Below are positions 1 through 11,169 of a stretch of 64,000 nucleotides of DNA, piece by piece. The first letter of the stretch is position 1; the number at the start of each line of letters is the position of its first letter. The DNA comes from Prionace glauca (Eukaryota > Chordata > Chondrichthyes > Carcharhiniformes > Carcharhinidae). The translations under genes were made by a program, and so were the position numbers. Where the stretch lies: positions 39,769,959 to 39,833,958 of the forward strand of contig CM075733.1 in NCBI GenBank assembly GCA_037974335.1, read 5' to 3'. Below the pieces are notes generated by a model. That model worked only from the letters and a program-made list of their open reading frames with translations, made no database searches and was not told where the DNA came from.

Positions 1-433
1 GTCCTGGGGACTTGTCCACAATCAGCCCCTCCAGTCTGTCGAGCAACACCTCTCTAGTAACAGTAATGTCATTAAGACCCTCCATTCCTACCACCCTTCC
101 ATCGCTAACACCCGGCAAATTATTCACGTCCTCCTCCGTGAAGACAGAAACAAAAAAGTTATTCAAGACCTTAGCCATATCCCCATCCCCTACCACTAGC
201 TCCCCTTTCTCATCCTCTAAAGGACCAACGTTCACCCTAGCCAGCCTCTTCCTTTTTATATATTTATAAAAACTCTTGCTATCCTTTTTTATATTAAGTG
301 CTAGCCCAGCCTCATAGCTTCTCCTACCCTCCTTTATCAACTTCTTTGTCAATCTTTGTTGACATTTAAACCTTTCCCAATCCTCTTCTCGCCCACTGCT
401 CTTAGCTACTCTAAATTCCTCCGCTTTTAATTC
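1..433 (-). mobile_element. CR1-type LINE fragment, young subfamily, runs off the left edge
   Basis: The minus strand reads the junction between the endonuclease and reverse transcriptase parts of CR1 ORF2. It matches the plus-strand copy at 56084-56518 almost base for base. The fragment ends near 433, where similarity stops inside the linker region. Its reading frame across the point matching 56290 is intact, which exposes a one-base deletion in the 56-kb copy. Confidence 0.85.
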
Positions 434-558
434 TCTTGTGATGTGAGCTACAGCTAGTTGGAAAAGGGATACAAGTCCTTCATAACAGTGAAAGATATGG
501 ACAGAAACTGAAAGCAAATAACCATACCACAGAGCATTGTCTTTGGGCTCAAACAATG

Positions 559-752
559 AAACTCCTCGGCCTTTTGGCTAAGATCAGTGACATATAAAGC
601 TCAAGATGGAGTAAAATGTCTTATCAGCTTGGATCTTGTTGGTCTCTCTTGCGGGGACCACCAACTGGATTCAACAGGATTTTGAATTTGATTTTTGGAG
701 CAAGCAAGGAATGGATTTGGGTTTGCCCAGTCCACTCTGAGCATTGGCTTTG
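559..752 (+). pseudogene. U2 snRNA-derived pseudogene
   Basis: The start matches the U2 5' end (CTCGGCCTTTTGGCTAAGAT at 565-584). It is followed by a TCTTATCAG block, an ATTTTTGGAGCA block resembling the U2 Sm-site region, and a GTCCACTC block resembling stem-loop III. The order agrees with vertebrate U2 but spacing and sequence have drifted, and the branch-point recognition segment is replaced by unrelated sequence. It is therefore unlikely to work in splicing. A candidate stem (TTGGTC/GGGACCACCAA) can still form in the stem II region. It could be a retro-copied pseudogene or an snRNA-derived SINE. Confidence 0.6.
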
Positions 753-1741
753 TAACTTTAAGGATGGAGTAAATAAAATAAGACAAAACACCTGAATATT
801 AGCTGAAGGCTAGAGATGGGATGTAAGCAAGTTATAAAATCAAAACGGGAAATAACCTATGGTGAGTTACATGGAATATACAATACAGAAACTAGCCATC
901 CATACCAACCAGTGCATGCAGGGCTTATGCTCCACTTTGACATCCTCACATCTTTACTCAGCCAATCTCACCATTCTGACTTTATTCACTTTTCCCTCAC
1001 CTGCTGTCTATTTTTCCCTTAAACACATCTATCCTATTCACTTTAACCATTCCCTTTGGGAGCGAGTTCCCCATTCTTATCACTTTTAGGTGACATTGAC
1101 ATGCATTGCCACTCAATCCTGTTCAACATCAATGCACAACAGTGAATCCTACAACTTTGTACAAACAGCAACACAAACAGAGCTGGATTAGGTGCTAGTC
1201 TGGTGTTGAGTGCAAACGCCTATTGAAAAGCTGCTTTACAGCTAGTCACTTGTTTCGAGGCAGAAGGAAGTTTTACAGATTAGAAGTTTGGACTTCCCCT
1301 TAAACATAACTGACAGAAAATTTAGGTTTAAAACCAGATACAATATTTCAGTGTGAATATAGGCAACTTTTAGTGCATTTCTAATCAAATAGATTTTACA
1401 AGTTCCAATTACTTGAATAGTTAAGTACAGTGATGGAACAGTTAATCATTGGATCGATGCTAAGATTTGTGTGATTAATTACTGTGCACATAAATATAAC
1501 CGAATGCATCCAAAACATGACTTTAAGTGCAGAATTCATTCAATGAGTTTAGAACACCAACAATCAAACATACATACATATATATGTGAAATTATTTACT
1601 TTAAATGTACTGTGACCCAAGTGAGCAAATGAGAAACTGTGTAGTTACAGAAAGAGAAACGAAAGTGAAAATTATTTGATATTGCTGTTAATGTCCTAAA
1701 TCGTGGAGAATTGCTAACAATTTTAATTTCTGTTTTCCAAA
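753..1741. other. No gene recognised; one CR1 scrap
   Basis: Mostly AT-rich sequence with no recognisable coding. Positions 1000-1088 resemble the antisense strand of a CR1 C-terminal region and pair with a similar antisense scrap at 30900-30985. Confidence 0.5.
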
Positions 1742-2042
1742 ACTTTATATATTAGTGTCACAGGTAGGCTTACATTAAGACTGGAATGAAGTTATTGTGA
1801 AAATCCCCTAGTCACCACACTCCAGCGCTTATTTGGATACACTGAAGGAGAATTTAGCATGGCCAATGCACCTAACCAACACAATGCTCAGACTATGTGA
1901 GGAAACCAGAGCATCCATAGGAAATCCCCGCAGATTAGGGGAAAACTTGCAAGTTCCGCTGAGATAGTGACCCAAACCAGGAATTGAACCCAGATCCCAG
2001 GCACTGTGAGGCAGCTGTGCTAACCAATGTGCCACCGGTATT
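1742..2042 (-). mobile_element. tRNA-headed SINE
   Basis: In minus orientation the right end is a tRNA-like head with an A-box-like segment and a GGTTCAATTCC B box. The body follows and the tail ends near 1742. The same head and body occur at 11650, 24425, 31034, 58452, 58757 and 60753. Confidence 0.85.
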
Positions 2043-2756
2043 GTGCTCTTGGTGCAACCAAAGCACATACCCATTAAAGGAGAATGGGTGCATTACAACG
2101 TACAATGTACAATACTGTGCATTTCCGCTGTCAGCTGCCAGCTGCATTAGGGTTAAGAAGTTTTCCTTTACAAGGTACTCCGTTCGGTATCCTTGATCAC
2201 CACTATCACTGTCACTATTACCAATCCATGATTTTTCTTTTCAACATCTTCACAATCATTAGCACATAAGTGTTAGCTCAAAACTGTCAGGTTAAAATTT
2301 AATGCTGAAAATGGACAAGTCACTGATTGAAGAGTAGAAAGGTCTAGGAATATGTCAAGGTCAGGAAAAGTATTAAGCAATCCCCCAATTAACAGCATGA
2401 CTCAATCCATCACCACAACCAACCTCAATCCAACTACTGCATGAATCTGATCCAATTACTCCTCGATCCCAACCAATTACCGCCCAAACCCAACTATCCC
2501 AAAATACTGTGGATGCAGAAAATTTTGAATGAAAACAGAAAGTGCTGGATAAAGTCAGCAGGTCTGACAGTGCAGATCTAAATGGACCATTGCCCCAGAG
2601 TTAAATGTTGGGGCCAAATCTCCAACCCACCCACACCTTGCCACTGTTCTAACTTACATCAGTAAAGTTCAGTGGAAGTCGATAAGGAGGAGGCACCAAG
2701 CTGGGAGTGTAAATTTAATCTGTGTGGACAGACTAGAAACTACAAAACAAGATCTT
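2043..2756. other. No gene recognised; short repeat fragment
   Basis: No coding potential seen. Positions 2538-2575 match part of the short repeat found at 29436-29545 and, in reverse, at 45462-45562. Confidence 0.4.
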
Positions 2757-4218
2757 ACTGCTAATGTTACGCCGTTGTTTAAGAAGGGTGCCAGGCAAAA
2801 GGCGGGGAATTATAGGCCGGTTAGTTTAACGTCTGTGGTAGGTAAAATGTTAGAAACCGTCATTAAGGAGGAAATAGCGAGGCATCTTGAGGGGAATTGC
2901 TTGATAGGGCGGACGCAACACGGTTTCATTAAAGGGAAGTCGTGTCTGACAAATTTACTGGAGTTCTATGAGGATGTGTCTAGGGCAGTGGATGGAGGAG
3001 AGCCGGTGGATGTGGTCTTTCTGGATTTTCAGAAGGCGTTTGACAAGGTACCTCACAAGAGGTTATTGCAGAAGGTCAGGGGACATGGAGTTGGGGGTAG
3101 GGTGTTAGCGTGGATAGAGGATTGGTTGTCAAATAGGAGGCAGAGAGTGGGGGTCAATGGATGCTATTCGGATTGGCGGTTGGTGACTAGTGGGGTGCCC
3201 CAGGGGTCGGTGCTGGGGCCTCAGCTATTTACCATTTATATAGATGATCTGGAGGAGGGAACCGAGTGCAGGGTGTCGAAATTTGCTGATGACACCAAGA
3301 TTGGGGGAAAGGCAAATTGTGCGGAGGGTGTGGAGAGTCTGCAGAAGGATCTAGATAGGCTGGGCGAATGGGCCAGGAAATGGCAAATGGAATTTAATGT
3401 TGGCAAGTGTGAGGTGGTCCACTTTGGTAGGAGGAATGGTAGGAAGGACTATTACTAACGGGGCGAAAAACTGCAGCAGGCGACGGTGCAGAGGGACCTC
3501 GGGGTCCTTGTGCATGAGTCGCAAAAACCCAGCTTGCAGGTGCAGCAGGTGGTCTGGAAGGCGAATGGGATGCTGGCCTTCATAGCGAAGGGGATTGAAT
3601 ATAAAAGTAGGGAGGTCTTGCTGCAGCTGTATAGGGCATTGGTGAGGCCGCAGCTGGAGTACTGTGTGCAGTTTTGGGCGCCGCACCTGCGCAAGGATGT
3701 TTTGGCCCTGGAGGGAGTGCAGAGGAGGTTTACTCGGCTGATACCGGAGTTGAGGGGATTGAGCTATGAGGAGAGGCTGAATAAACTAGGCTTGTACTCG
3801 TTAGAGTTTAGAAGAATGAGGGGAGATCTCATTGAGACGTATAAGATGATGAATGGGATGGATAGGATAGAGGTGGAGAGACTGTTCCCGCTCAAAAAAG
3901 ACAGTAGGACTAGGGGGCACAGCCTCAAGATAAAGGGGGGGCGGTTTAGAACAGAGTTGAGGAGGAACTTCTTCACTCAAAGGGTGGTGAATCTCTGGAA
4001 TTCTCTGCCCGTTGAAGTGGTGGAGGCTGCCTCGCTCAATATTTTTAAGAAACGGGTTGATGGGTTTTTGATAAGAGAAGGGATTAAGGGTTATGGGGAG
4101 AGGGCGGGAAGGTGGAGCTGAGTCACGACAGATCAGCCATGATCTTATTGAATGGCGGGGCAGGCTCGAAGGGTCAGATGGCCTACTCCTGCTCCTATTT
4201 CTTATGTTCTTATGTTCA
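2757..4218 (+). mobile_element. CR1-type LINE, 5'-truncated reverse transcriptase copy
   Basis: This is a young CR1 copy starting within the RT domain. It carries the RT motifs [19 protein letters not shown] and FADD and the CR1-typical C-terminus with [19 protein letters not shown]. The 3' end finishes with two TTATGTTC octamers. The frame is open from about 2757 to 4121 except for one in-frame stop at 3456-3458, where TTA in the 57-kb copy reads TAA here. Across the RT part I see about five amino-acid differences in 240 from the copy at 56-58 kb, so both insertions are recent. Confidence 0.93.
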
Positions 4219-5075
4219 AAGATTCCTATGAGCTGATTTGTTTCTGATAGAAAGTTGATTTTTCTGTTGATTGTCACTTCATTCTTTGGTGAAAATGTTT
4301 CATTCATGGGTACATCCTGTGGGACTTCTTTAAAAGACTTGCATTCCCTGTATAAACCATCACTAATATTCTACAGAAGGATCATTTAGATTCACGCTGC
4401 CAGATCTTATGAATTTATCCAGCAATTTCTTCATCCACTGTAGTTTGGGATAGTTGGGTTAGGGCAGTAATTGGTAGGGGTGAGGAAGTAATGGGCTCAG
4501 GTTCTTGCAATAGTTGGGATGAAGGTACAGTTGGAGTTGGGTGGAAGGTTGGTTGTGATGGTGGATTGAGCTCTGCTGTTAATTACTGAGTTAGACCAGA
4601 GATTAAATGACGTGTAATAATCCTAGGGTAAGTACCAGATAAATGGCATGCATCTAATGCAAGTTTCCAAACCAAAATCAGTGTAAGACATGGAGGGTCT
4701 GGGACAAAGCAAATCAGCCCATTGGAAGCTTAAATTTCTTGGGTAATTATAGCACCTATATGCACATTAGCACTTCTCCTTCAGTGTCCTGACATGTAAC
4801 AAAAGTTCATTTCAGTGCATTGCAGCCTCTGATACCAGAAGAACTAGCACATTTTTAAAACTAATGCAGTGAATTGTAGAAACTCAATTTGCATTGAAAG
4901 GAATTTGTACTTATAAATCCATGGTTTTTTAGGCATTACCCTGACATTGTATGAATTGTGCTGAAAAGACAAGTGTAATAGAACAGACACTCCAGATCTT
5001 TGGGTCAAACTGCATCTCTTTTTTTGTAATAATTCTCCTTTATTTTATGTCTAATTTTGTGAGTTTCTTTTATCC
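4219..5075. other. No gene recognised
   Basis: AT-rich intergenic sequence. I see no coding region and no clear repeat. Confidence 0.4.
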
Positions 5076-5180
5076 ATTCAAGGGGTGTGGGCATCATTAG
5101 CTAGTCAGCATTTATTCCAGGCCATCCCTATTTGCCCTTGAGAAGGTGGTAGTGAGCTGCCTTCTTAAACCTGTTGGAGT
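5076..5180 (-). mobile_element. LINE 3'-tail fragment, left half of an interrupted copy
   Basis: Antisense match to the 3' end of the LINE at 39803-40975 (shared segments such as CAGCATTTATT and GAAGGTGGTAGTGAGC). The match stops near 5180, where the retrovirus-like element begins. It resumes near 9945, so both pieces probably belong to one older insertion. Confidence 0.7.
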
Positions 5181-5624
5181 GAAATCAAAGTTGAAGGACA
5201 CAAAATGGTTATCTGGCACAAAATGGACTCTGGGAAAAGACATTGAGAGGCACTGACTTTGAACACAGACAGTACACAAAGAGTCAAAATCTGTAGTGTT
5301 TAAATTACTGCAGGAAACAGGTCAGACCTTGAGGCACCTTAAACTTGAGATAAAAACAGACCCAAAACAATGAGCTTGATAACGAGATCAGCCATTGATG
5401 GGGGGACATAAATACATAAATGTATATAACAAGATCAGACATTGATAGGAACATAACTGCATAAATGTATCTACTCTATGTACAGTGATGTGCTAACTGT
5501 TGATGTCTGTATTTGTCTACTCAACGTGTAATGATGTGCTAACGGCTAATGTCTGTACTGTCCATTATCTAACAATGTATAAAAGATACTCAACTACCGT
5601 TGTGTAGTTGAGAAGGTGACTGTC

Positions 5625-5637
5625 TGTACTGTGGAGT
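5625..5637 (+). repeat. Target site duplication, left copy
   Basis: TGTACTGTGGAGT here is repeated exactly at 6754-6766, on either side of the palindromic unit. It marks that unit as an insertion into the LTR. Confidence 0.85.
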
Positions 5638-5938
5638 AAAAAGTCTGACAACACCAGGTTTTAGTCCAACCGATTTATTTGATAATATTCTCACAAGCTT
5701 TCGAGGGTGCTGCCTCTTTGTCAAGTGAATGGAGAGTTCTGGCCTCAGACAGACAGAGCATACAAAGTACAGACAGTTGCTGATTAGAATGCGAATCCTT
5801 ACACCTAACCTGCTGTTCAATTCTTAAAGTGGCTGATAATGTGAGTGGAAGGAGCACTGATCACAGTTTAAAGAGATGTGTATTGTCTCCAGACAGTACA
5901 GTAAGTGAGGTTTTGCAAACCCAGGCAAGTCACGGGGG

Positions 5939-6166
5939 TTACAGATAGTGCGACATGAACCCAAGATCCCTGTTGAGACCGTCCTCATGTGTGCGGAACT
6001 TGGCTATCAGTCTCTGTTCAGCGACTCTGCGCTGTCGTGTGTCATGAAGGCCGCCTTGGAGAATGCTTACCCGAAGGTCAGAGGCTGAATGCCCGTGACC
6101 GCTGAAGTGTTCGCCAACAGGAAGGGAACAGTCTTGCCTGGTGACTGTCGAGCGATGTTCATTCAT
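5939..6166 (-). pseudogene. GIY-YIG endonuclease C-terminal fragment, left arm
   Basis: The arm encodes about 75 residues of a GIY-YIG-type domain from a Penelope-like element. The reverse transcriptase that should precede it is absent. The opposite arm (6183-6410, plus strand) encodes the same residues. The fragment is non-autonomous. The assignment rests on the [18 protein letters not shown] and NRDLGF patterns, from memory of the family. Confidence 0.65.
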
Positions 6167-6182
6167 GACGCTACGACAACGG

Positions 6183-6410
6183 ATGAATGAACATCGCTCG
6201 ACAGTCACCAGGCAAGACTGTTCCCTTCCTGTTGGCGAACACTTCAGCGGTCACGGGCATTCAGCCTCTGACCTTCGGGTAAGCATTCTCCAAGGCGGCC
6301 TTCATGACACACGACAGCGCAGAGTCGCTGAACAGAGACTGATAGCCAAGTTCCGCACACATGAGGACGGTCTCAACAGGGATCTTGGGTTCATGTCGCA
6401 CTATCTGTAA
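6183..6410 (+). pseudogene. GIY-YIG endonuclease C-terminal fragment, right arm
   Basis: Mirror image of the left-arm fragment. Through the loop the frame extends upstream to TLRQR, which continues the domain naturally. The right arm with its loop is therefore the original sense strand and the left arm the added copy. Confidence 0.65.
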
Positions 6411-6753
6411 CCCCCGTGACTTGCCTGGGTTTGCAAAACCTCACTTACTGTACTGTCTGGAGACAATACACATCTCTTTAAACTGTGATCAGTGCTCCTT
6501 CCACTCACATTATCAGCCACTTTAAGAATTGAACAGCAGGTTAGGTGTAAGGATTCGCATTCTAATCAGCAACTGTCTGTACTTTGTATGCTCTGTCTGT
6601 CTGAGGCCAGAACTCTCCATTCACTTGACAAAGAGGCAGCACCCTCGAAAGCTTGTGAGAATATTATCAAATAAATCGGTTGGACTAAAACCTGGTGTTG
6701 TCAGACTTTTTACTGTGTTTACGCCAGTCCAACGCCGGCATACCCACATCATG

Positions 6754-6766
6754 TGTACTGTGGAGT
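6754..6766 (+). repeat. Target site duplication, right copy
   Basis: Exact partner of 5625-5637. Confidence 0.85.
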
Positions 6767-7529
6767 GCCAGTGCTTCTCCCAAAGCTTTGTCCAAATAAA
6801 ACTGTTTGTTGAACCTCCAAGTCTGGCTCCGAAGTGATAACTTTCCCCAACAAATTGGCGTAGTCGGGCAGGATCTCACTGCTGGTGAGTTTTGATTGGT
6901 TGGCCTCGATCGGCAAACTGGAGTAGAGATTATTGAATCTGTGAGCGTCAGACTGAGTCAACAATACAGTTTAAAAGGGGTAAAAATTAGGGGACTTTAT
7001 GGTATAGAAATAAGTCTCGATTATTAATGGTATAGTAATAAGTATTGGCTGTTACTTGTGCTGATCGAACGCGCAGCCTTAGACCGGTGGTTAAGAGGGG
7101 AAATCTCTCACGCAAAGGCCAGGATCCTGAAGTGGGCATAGAGACACAAGGGCACTTAGGATCATAAAGCACAAGTGGCAAAGGTCATTTAACACCAAAC
7201 TCTGTAGTGGCGAACAAACGCAGAGTTTGCCACCTGTTTGCATGAAAGTTTGTATACTTGGGTACTGGACTGTCAATGTTGTAAAAGTAGTGCGGGAAAG
7301 GAGCTGATCAATTCTGACCTAGAGCCGGACTCTGGTGGAGAATCCGCGTTGCCAGGGAGGTAATAGTGGCCGTGAGTATAAATAGAAACCCTAACGGTGG
7401 AGAAAACACGTTGCTAGGAAGTAACCATGGCCGGACAGTGGATAAAACACATTGCCAAGGAGGTAATCGTGACCGGGGGTAGTGAAATGAAGGAGGGAAA
7501 GGGTTAATGAATTTTGTACCTAGAGTGTA

Positions 7530-8156
7530 TCACAAACGTGGCCCTTCATCATAATTGATCATCCCAGACTTATATTGCTACTGGCATTAATGTAAATGTT
7601 TCACATAATTTAACTCGCGTTTTTATAACAGCTGATAGTTAAATGTGACTGTTATTTGTAGACCTTGTATGCTTTAACTCTTGTTCTTGTAGCAGCTGAT
7701 AGTTAAATGCATCTATTATTTTGTAGACTTTGCGAATATTGCCTGTTTGTATTAATTAGACTTTGTTGCACAGATGGTAGTTCACAATACCGGCTTTGAA
7801 CAGCTGCTGATGGCAGATCACAATACCGGCTTTGAACAGGAAGAGTCCTGCTGGGACAGCCACGATCGTGCAAGTAACTTCAGAGAAGGGATGCCGATAC
7901 CGCTGCAGAAGAAGCTTCCTGTGTCCTGACTGCAGGACTGCAATTGCTGAGGAACTCTGAGCTGCATCGCGACCCAGGAATCGAAACTTTGAATCGTGAT
8001 TCCTGCTGGAGCTCATAATGGACAAATATCTACTTGTGTTTGTGTTCTCTGAGAAGTCTGGTAAACCTTAATCAGAGCCAGTTTCTCCCCAAAGCTTTGG
8101 AATAAAAACCACTGTGTTTTGACTCACTGTCTCAGAGATATTATTTTACCTACAAC
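7530..8156 (+). mobile_element. Second LTR-like segment inside the leader of the fossil
   Basis: The 3' part has the same layout as the first LTR: a CCCAAAGCTTTG block followed by AATAAA, a T-rich stretch and an ACAACA end. It is clearly a different sequence. No primer-binding site follows. It may be a solo LTR of a related family inserted in the leader, or part of a composite element. The left boundary is uncertain. Confidence 0.4.
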
Positions 8157-8169
8157 AGAAGTCTATGAG

Positions 8170-9419
8170 ATGGCAGATAAAGAAAGGATCTTTCATTGAA
8201 AAGTACATGACAGACAGAGACGCGTTGATTAAGAGGATGCAAAGGAATGGCTGGGATGTTTCTCGGACGTTAGAACAGCAGAGAAAGTGAATAGATGGGA
8301 AAGGAAGAGACAAGACAAAGAGGATAGGATATTATTAGTACATCAATTAGCGAGACTAATTGAACGAGTAGTTGCTTCCACCAAAAAGTGAAGCGAAGAT
8401 AAAGATACGATTAGAAAGTCAGAATCCAGAGTAAGGGAACTGGAGAAACAGAACCGAGAATCAATGGGGAGGGGAAACTGTTCCTCTACCCCATTATGAG
8501 TACACACAATAGGGACCAACCGCCCCCCCAGAGGAATGGGAAGTGTTAGAACAAAACTTAGCATCAGTAACGTGAGGGGGAACAGATGTGCAGCCAACAG
8601 CAAACTATAAACCATTCACTCCAGGCAAAAGACAACAGATAATGGCTTCCTTGGGTAAACTGCAAACACTAAATTAGGGAAGAATTAGATACAGTATGGG
8701 TAGGACACCAACTGCACCTAAGGGATATACACTAACTGGTCAGGACAGCATGACCAACAGATAAATGGAGGCAGGGAGCAGGAGAACCCACCAGTCGCCC
8801 ATCACAACATTATAGTGGGGGATGTTGGGCACACGTAGTCACCCTAACAGCAGAAATAGATGCCCAACAGGCACCCTTTGCCCAGTTCAAAACAGAAGTC
8901 CAGAGAGTTTTAGGAAATGCTCCTAACTGGAGCAGAATTACAACGTCCAAGCAGCTAAAGGGGGAAGGAACTTCTGAGCACAGGGAATGGTTGTTCCAAA
9001 TATACCAGGAATGCTCAAGGCAAGGAAACTCAGGCCGTGGGGATCAAGCTTTCACCCCGGCTTTCAAGGATGGGCTCTCTAGTGTTCACCAAACCATCCT
9101 AAAAAATGGGAGTGATCATGTCCCAGGATTATGAGGAACAAGCCGAATGGGTAGTGGCGTACTAGGAAATGGAGAGGAGAAATCCCAGACGAAAGTAAAA
9201 CAAGAAAGAGTAGATGTTTACAGTAGCGGGAGCAGAACTAAGTCCAAACAGACCTGTCACAATTGTGGCCGACAAGGGCACTTCATAAAGGAATGCTGGG
9301 TCCCAAGGAAAGGAAACAAATTTGGAAGCAGTGGGAGACATTATAATCATTGTAATAAAAATGGACGCACAGAAGCAATGTGTTGGGGCAATCATGGAGA
9401 CCCCTGGCCCGATCCATGA
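8170..9419 (+). pseudogene. Fossil gag region with CCHC zinc knuckle
   Basis: The region has the hydrophilic, Gln/Glu-rich composition of a Gag. The end encodes a nucleocapsid-type zinc knuckle (CHNCGRQGHFIKEC, C-x2-C-x4-H-x4-C) at about 9258-9300. It is broken. Confidence 0.7.
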
Positions 9420-9502
9420 CCACAGCAGAATCAGAGGAACTAAGGAATGTCCGAGCTCAGCAAGATTGATGGTCTGTAGCCCCCATTCATAAGGGTAAGA
9501 AG

Positions 9503-9955
9503 GAAGGAAGAATCTATGTGTCTGCACTAGTAGGACAATGTGAGATGCTGGTGGACACAGGAGCATCCATATATGTCACTGACCTTCACTTCCCCACTAC
9601 AGGTAGGATGATTCACCTAACAGGGATAAGAGGGTACGAAACATCTGCCTACCTGAGCGAGACCACGTTAGTAGAAATAAATAATTTGTATATACTGATG
9701 AAATTCTATGTGTGTAAAAATAACAAGAGTACAATAATGGGAAATGATTTAATGAACGAGTATGAGATTTTGATTGATTGTGGGAAGGGAGAATTAATCT
9801 GGCCAAAACGAAACAGTTGGAAAATTAGAATTCGAAAATTCACAAGTCACCTTGAAACTATCAAGGCCACCACCAGAGATTGGAGATTAGAAACAGAGGG
9901 GTTTGGAATCATCTGTGCCCCTGTCCCTGGAGTATGGACTGAGACAGGATTCTGA
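9503..9955 (+). pseudogene. Fossil retroviral aspartic protease region
   Basis: It encodes the retropepsin active-site signature LVDTGAS at about 9548-9568 and a later IMGNDLM segment resembling the ILGxDxL element of retroviral proteases. It directly follows the gag remnant, the normal order for the family. Sequence beyond it is lost. Confidence 0.75.
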
Positions 9956-10165
9956 CCCAATGACAGTGAAGGAATGGTGACATGGTTCCAAGTCAGGATG
10001 GTGAGTGACTTGGAGGGGACATGATGTTCCCATGTATTTGTTGTGCTGCTCCATCTAGATGGTAGTGATTGTGGATTTGGCAGGTGTTGGAAGGCAACTT
10101 AGTTTTGTCACATGCTGGTAAATTTCCTTGAAATCTGTTCCCTTTAGTTAGAAATTACCTTCCTT
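9945..10165 (-). mobile_element. LINE fragment, right half of the interrupted copy
   Basis: Antisense LINE sequence (GACAGTGAAGGAA, CAAGTCAGGATGGTGAG, CTAGATGGTAGTG) that continues the family seen at 5076-5180. About 50 bp of the family consensus, as I recall it, is missing between the two halves. Confidence 0.6.
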
Positions 10166-11169
10166 TTTGTCGAATTGTTGTTTCATTTGTGATCATTGGC
10201 TGGTGAGTTATGAACTATGGATGAACAAGGTTAGTATTGAGAAATATCCTGTCCTTGTCTTATATCTAGACCCATTTTCAGCAGGAGTGAGTGAGTAGTA
10301 AATGGGAGTGAAAATGAAGTGCTAAGTTCAATTATTGTCATTCTATCTGTGTTATAATTTGAAGTGCACCCAAGACACACCAATACCTTAGAAAGACCCA
10401 TTCCACTCACAAGACTGCCCTCAATTAATTCATTAATTATTAGAATATTCTGTCAGTGGCATGCAAATCATAGTGTGATCTCCATTTAATCTTTTATGAA
10501 CAACTTCCCAGGTATAAGAAAAATACAACAAATATTTTAATTTGGCTGTAACTTTATTAACATAATTGATAAATATGAATGTATCAACAAGTAACATTAA
10601 AAATAATTTCAGACATAACATTTATTCATGATTAATATAATTACAACACACCAAGTTTAATTACTGCCAACCAAATGACTTTTATCCACAATTATTAATA
10701 TGTAATGTCTATTAATTTGTTGACGAGTATTGTTTCCCTAAGTATGGAGCATTTAATAATCATTTTAATATTCATGATGTATAAATTCAAAAGTACTGAT
10801 TTTCTTGATGATCATGTTGTAAAAAAGTGCAACAACATAGAAATATAACAGCTTAGAAACAACTCTCCTCATTCTGGGAGTGCTCTGGGGAAGACAATCA
10901 TGCAAGGTCGATTCCAGTGACTGCAGGATAAATAAGTTAACTGGGTAACTTTAACTGCTGAGCCATTATTCCAACAGGTAGGTAGAGTTAAGATTAACTT
11001 CTCTGTTCCTGAAGGCCCAAATAATTTTTTTTGTTAATTGATCATATTAAATTTTCAGTGTAAGTACCATGTTAATAACTTTGATTTGACTTGTTATGAG
11101 AATCATGAATGTTGTAAAACATCTCAAGCTGCTTAACAAAAAGAAAAAAGCTGGAGATCAATGGATATT
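10166..11169. other. No gene recognised
   Basis: AT-rich sequence, especially 10380-10850. Nothing recognised. Confidence 0.4.

Larger units (their letters stand above)
5635..6753. mobile_element. Palindromic Penelope-like unit, copy 1
   Basis: Two arms, 5635-6166 and 6183-6714, are reverse complements over 532 bp. I found no mismatch where I compared them, and they surround a 16-nt loop (6167-6182). Each arm encodes, reading outward, the C-terminal part of a GIY-YIG-type endonuclease domain (MNEHRSTV, then [18 protein letters not shown], ending [13 protein letters not shown]). That domain is typical of Penelope-like retroelements. A non-coding end region follows. Only the right arm carries an extra tail of about 40 bp (6715-6753). 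Exact 13-bp duplications flank the unit. It interrupts the LTR of the retrovirus-like fossil. Confidence 0.85.
5181..9945 (+). mobile_element. Fossil retrovirus-like element (5' LTR, leader, gag and protease remnants)
   Basis: A broken endogenous retrovirus-like element. The 5' LTR runs from about 5181 to 6852 and is split by a palindromic unit. A TATA-like box (5578-5585) lies just ahead of a short hairpin (5589-5597 pairing with 5604-5612), and a polyadenylation signal is at 6795-6800. The primer-binding site at 6856-6876 starts TGGCGTAGTCGG and resembles the complement of a tRNA-Ser 3' end. Gag and protease remnants follow. No polymerase, envelope or 3' LTR remains, because the element stops where older LINE sequence resumes at about 9945. 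It has many breaks and looks old and inert. The boundaries are my estimate. Confidence 0.7.

Noticed and set aside
5635-6753. The perfect palindrome as an assembly fold-back artefact
   Set aside because: A target duplication, a one-sided tail and an older diverged copy with the same junction elsewhere all argue for a real insertion, though read support should still be checked.
5590-6837. Frames on both strands encoding MNSRLGVRIRI-type proteins
   Set aside because: They lie in the non-coding end of the palindromic unit and exist in mirror image only because the arms are identical.
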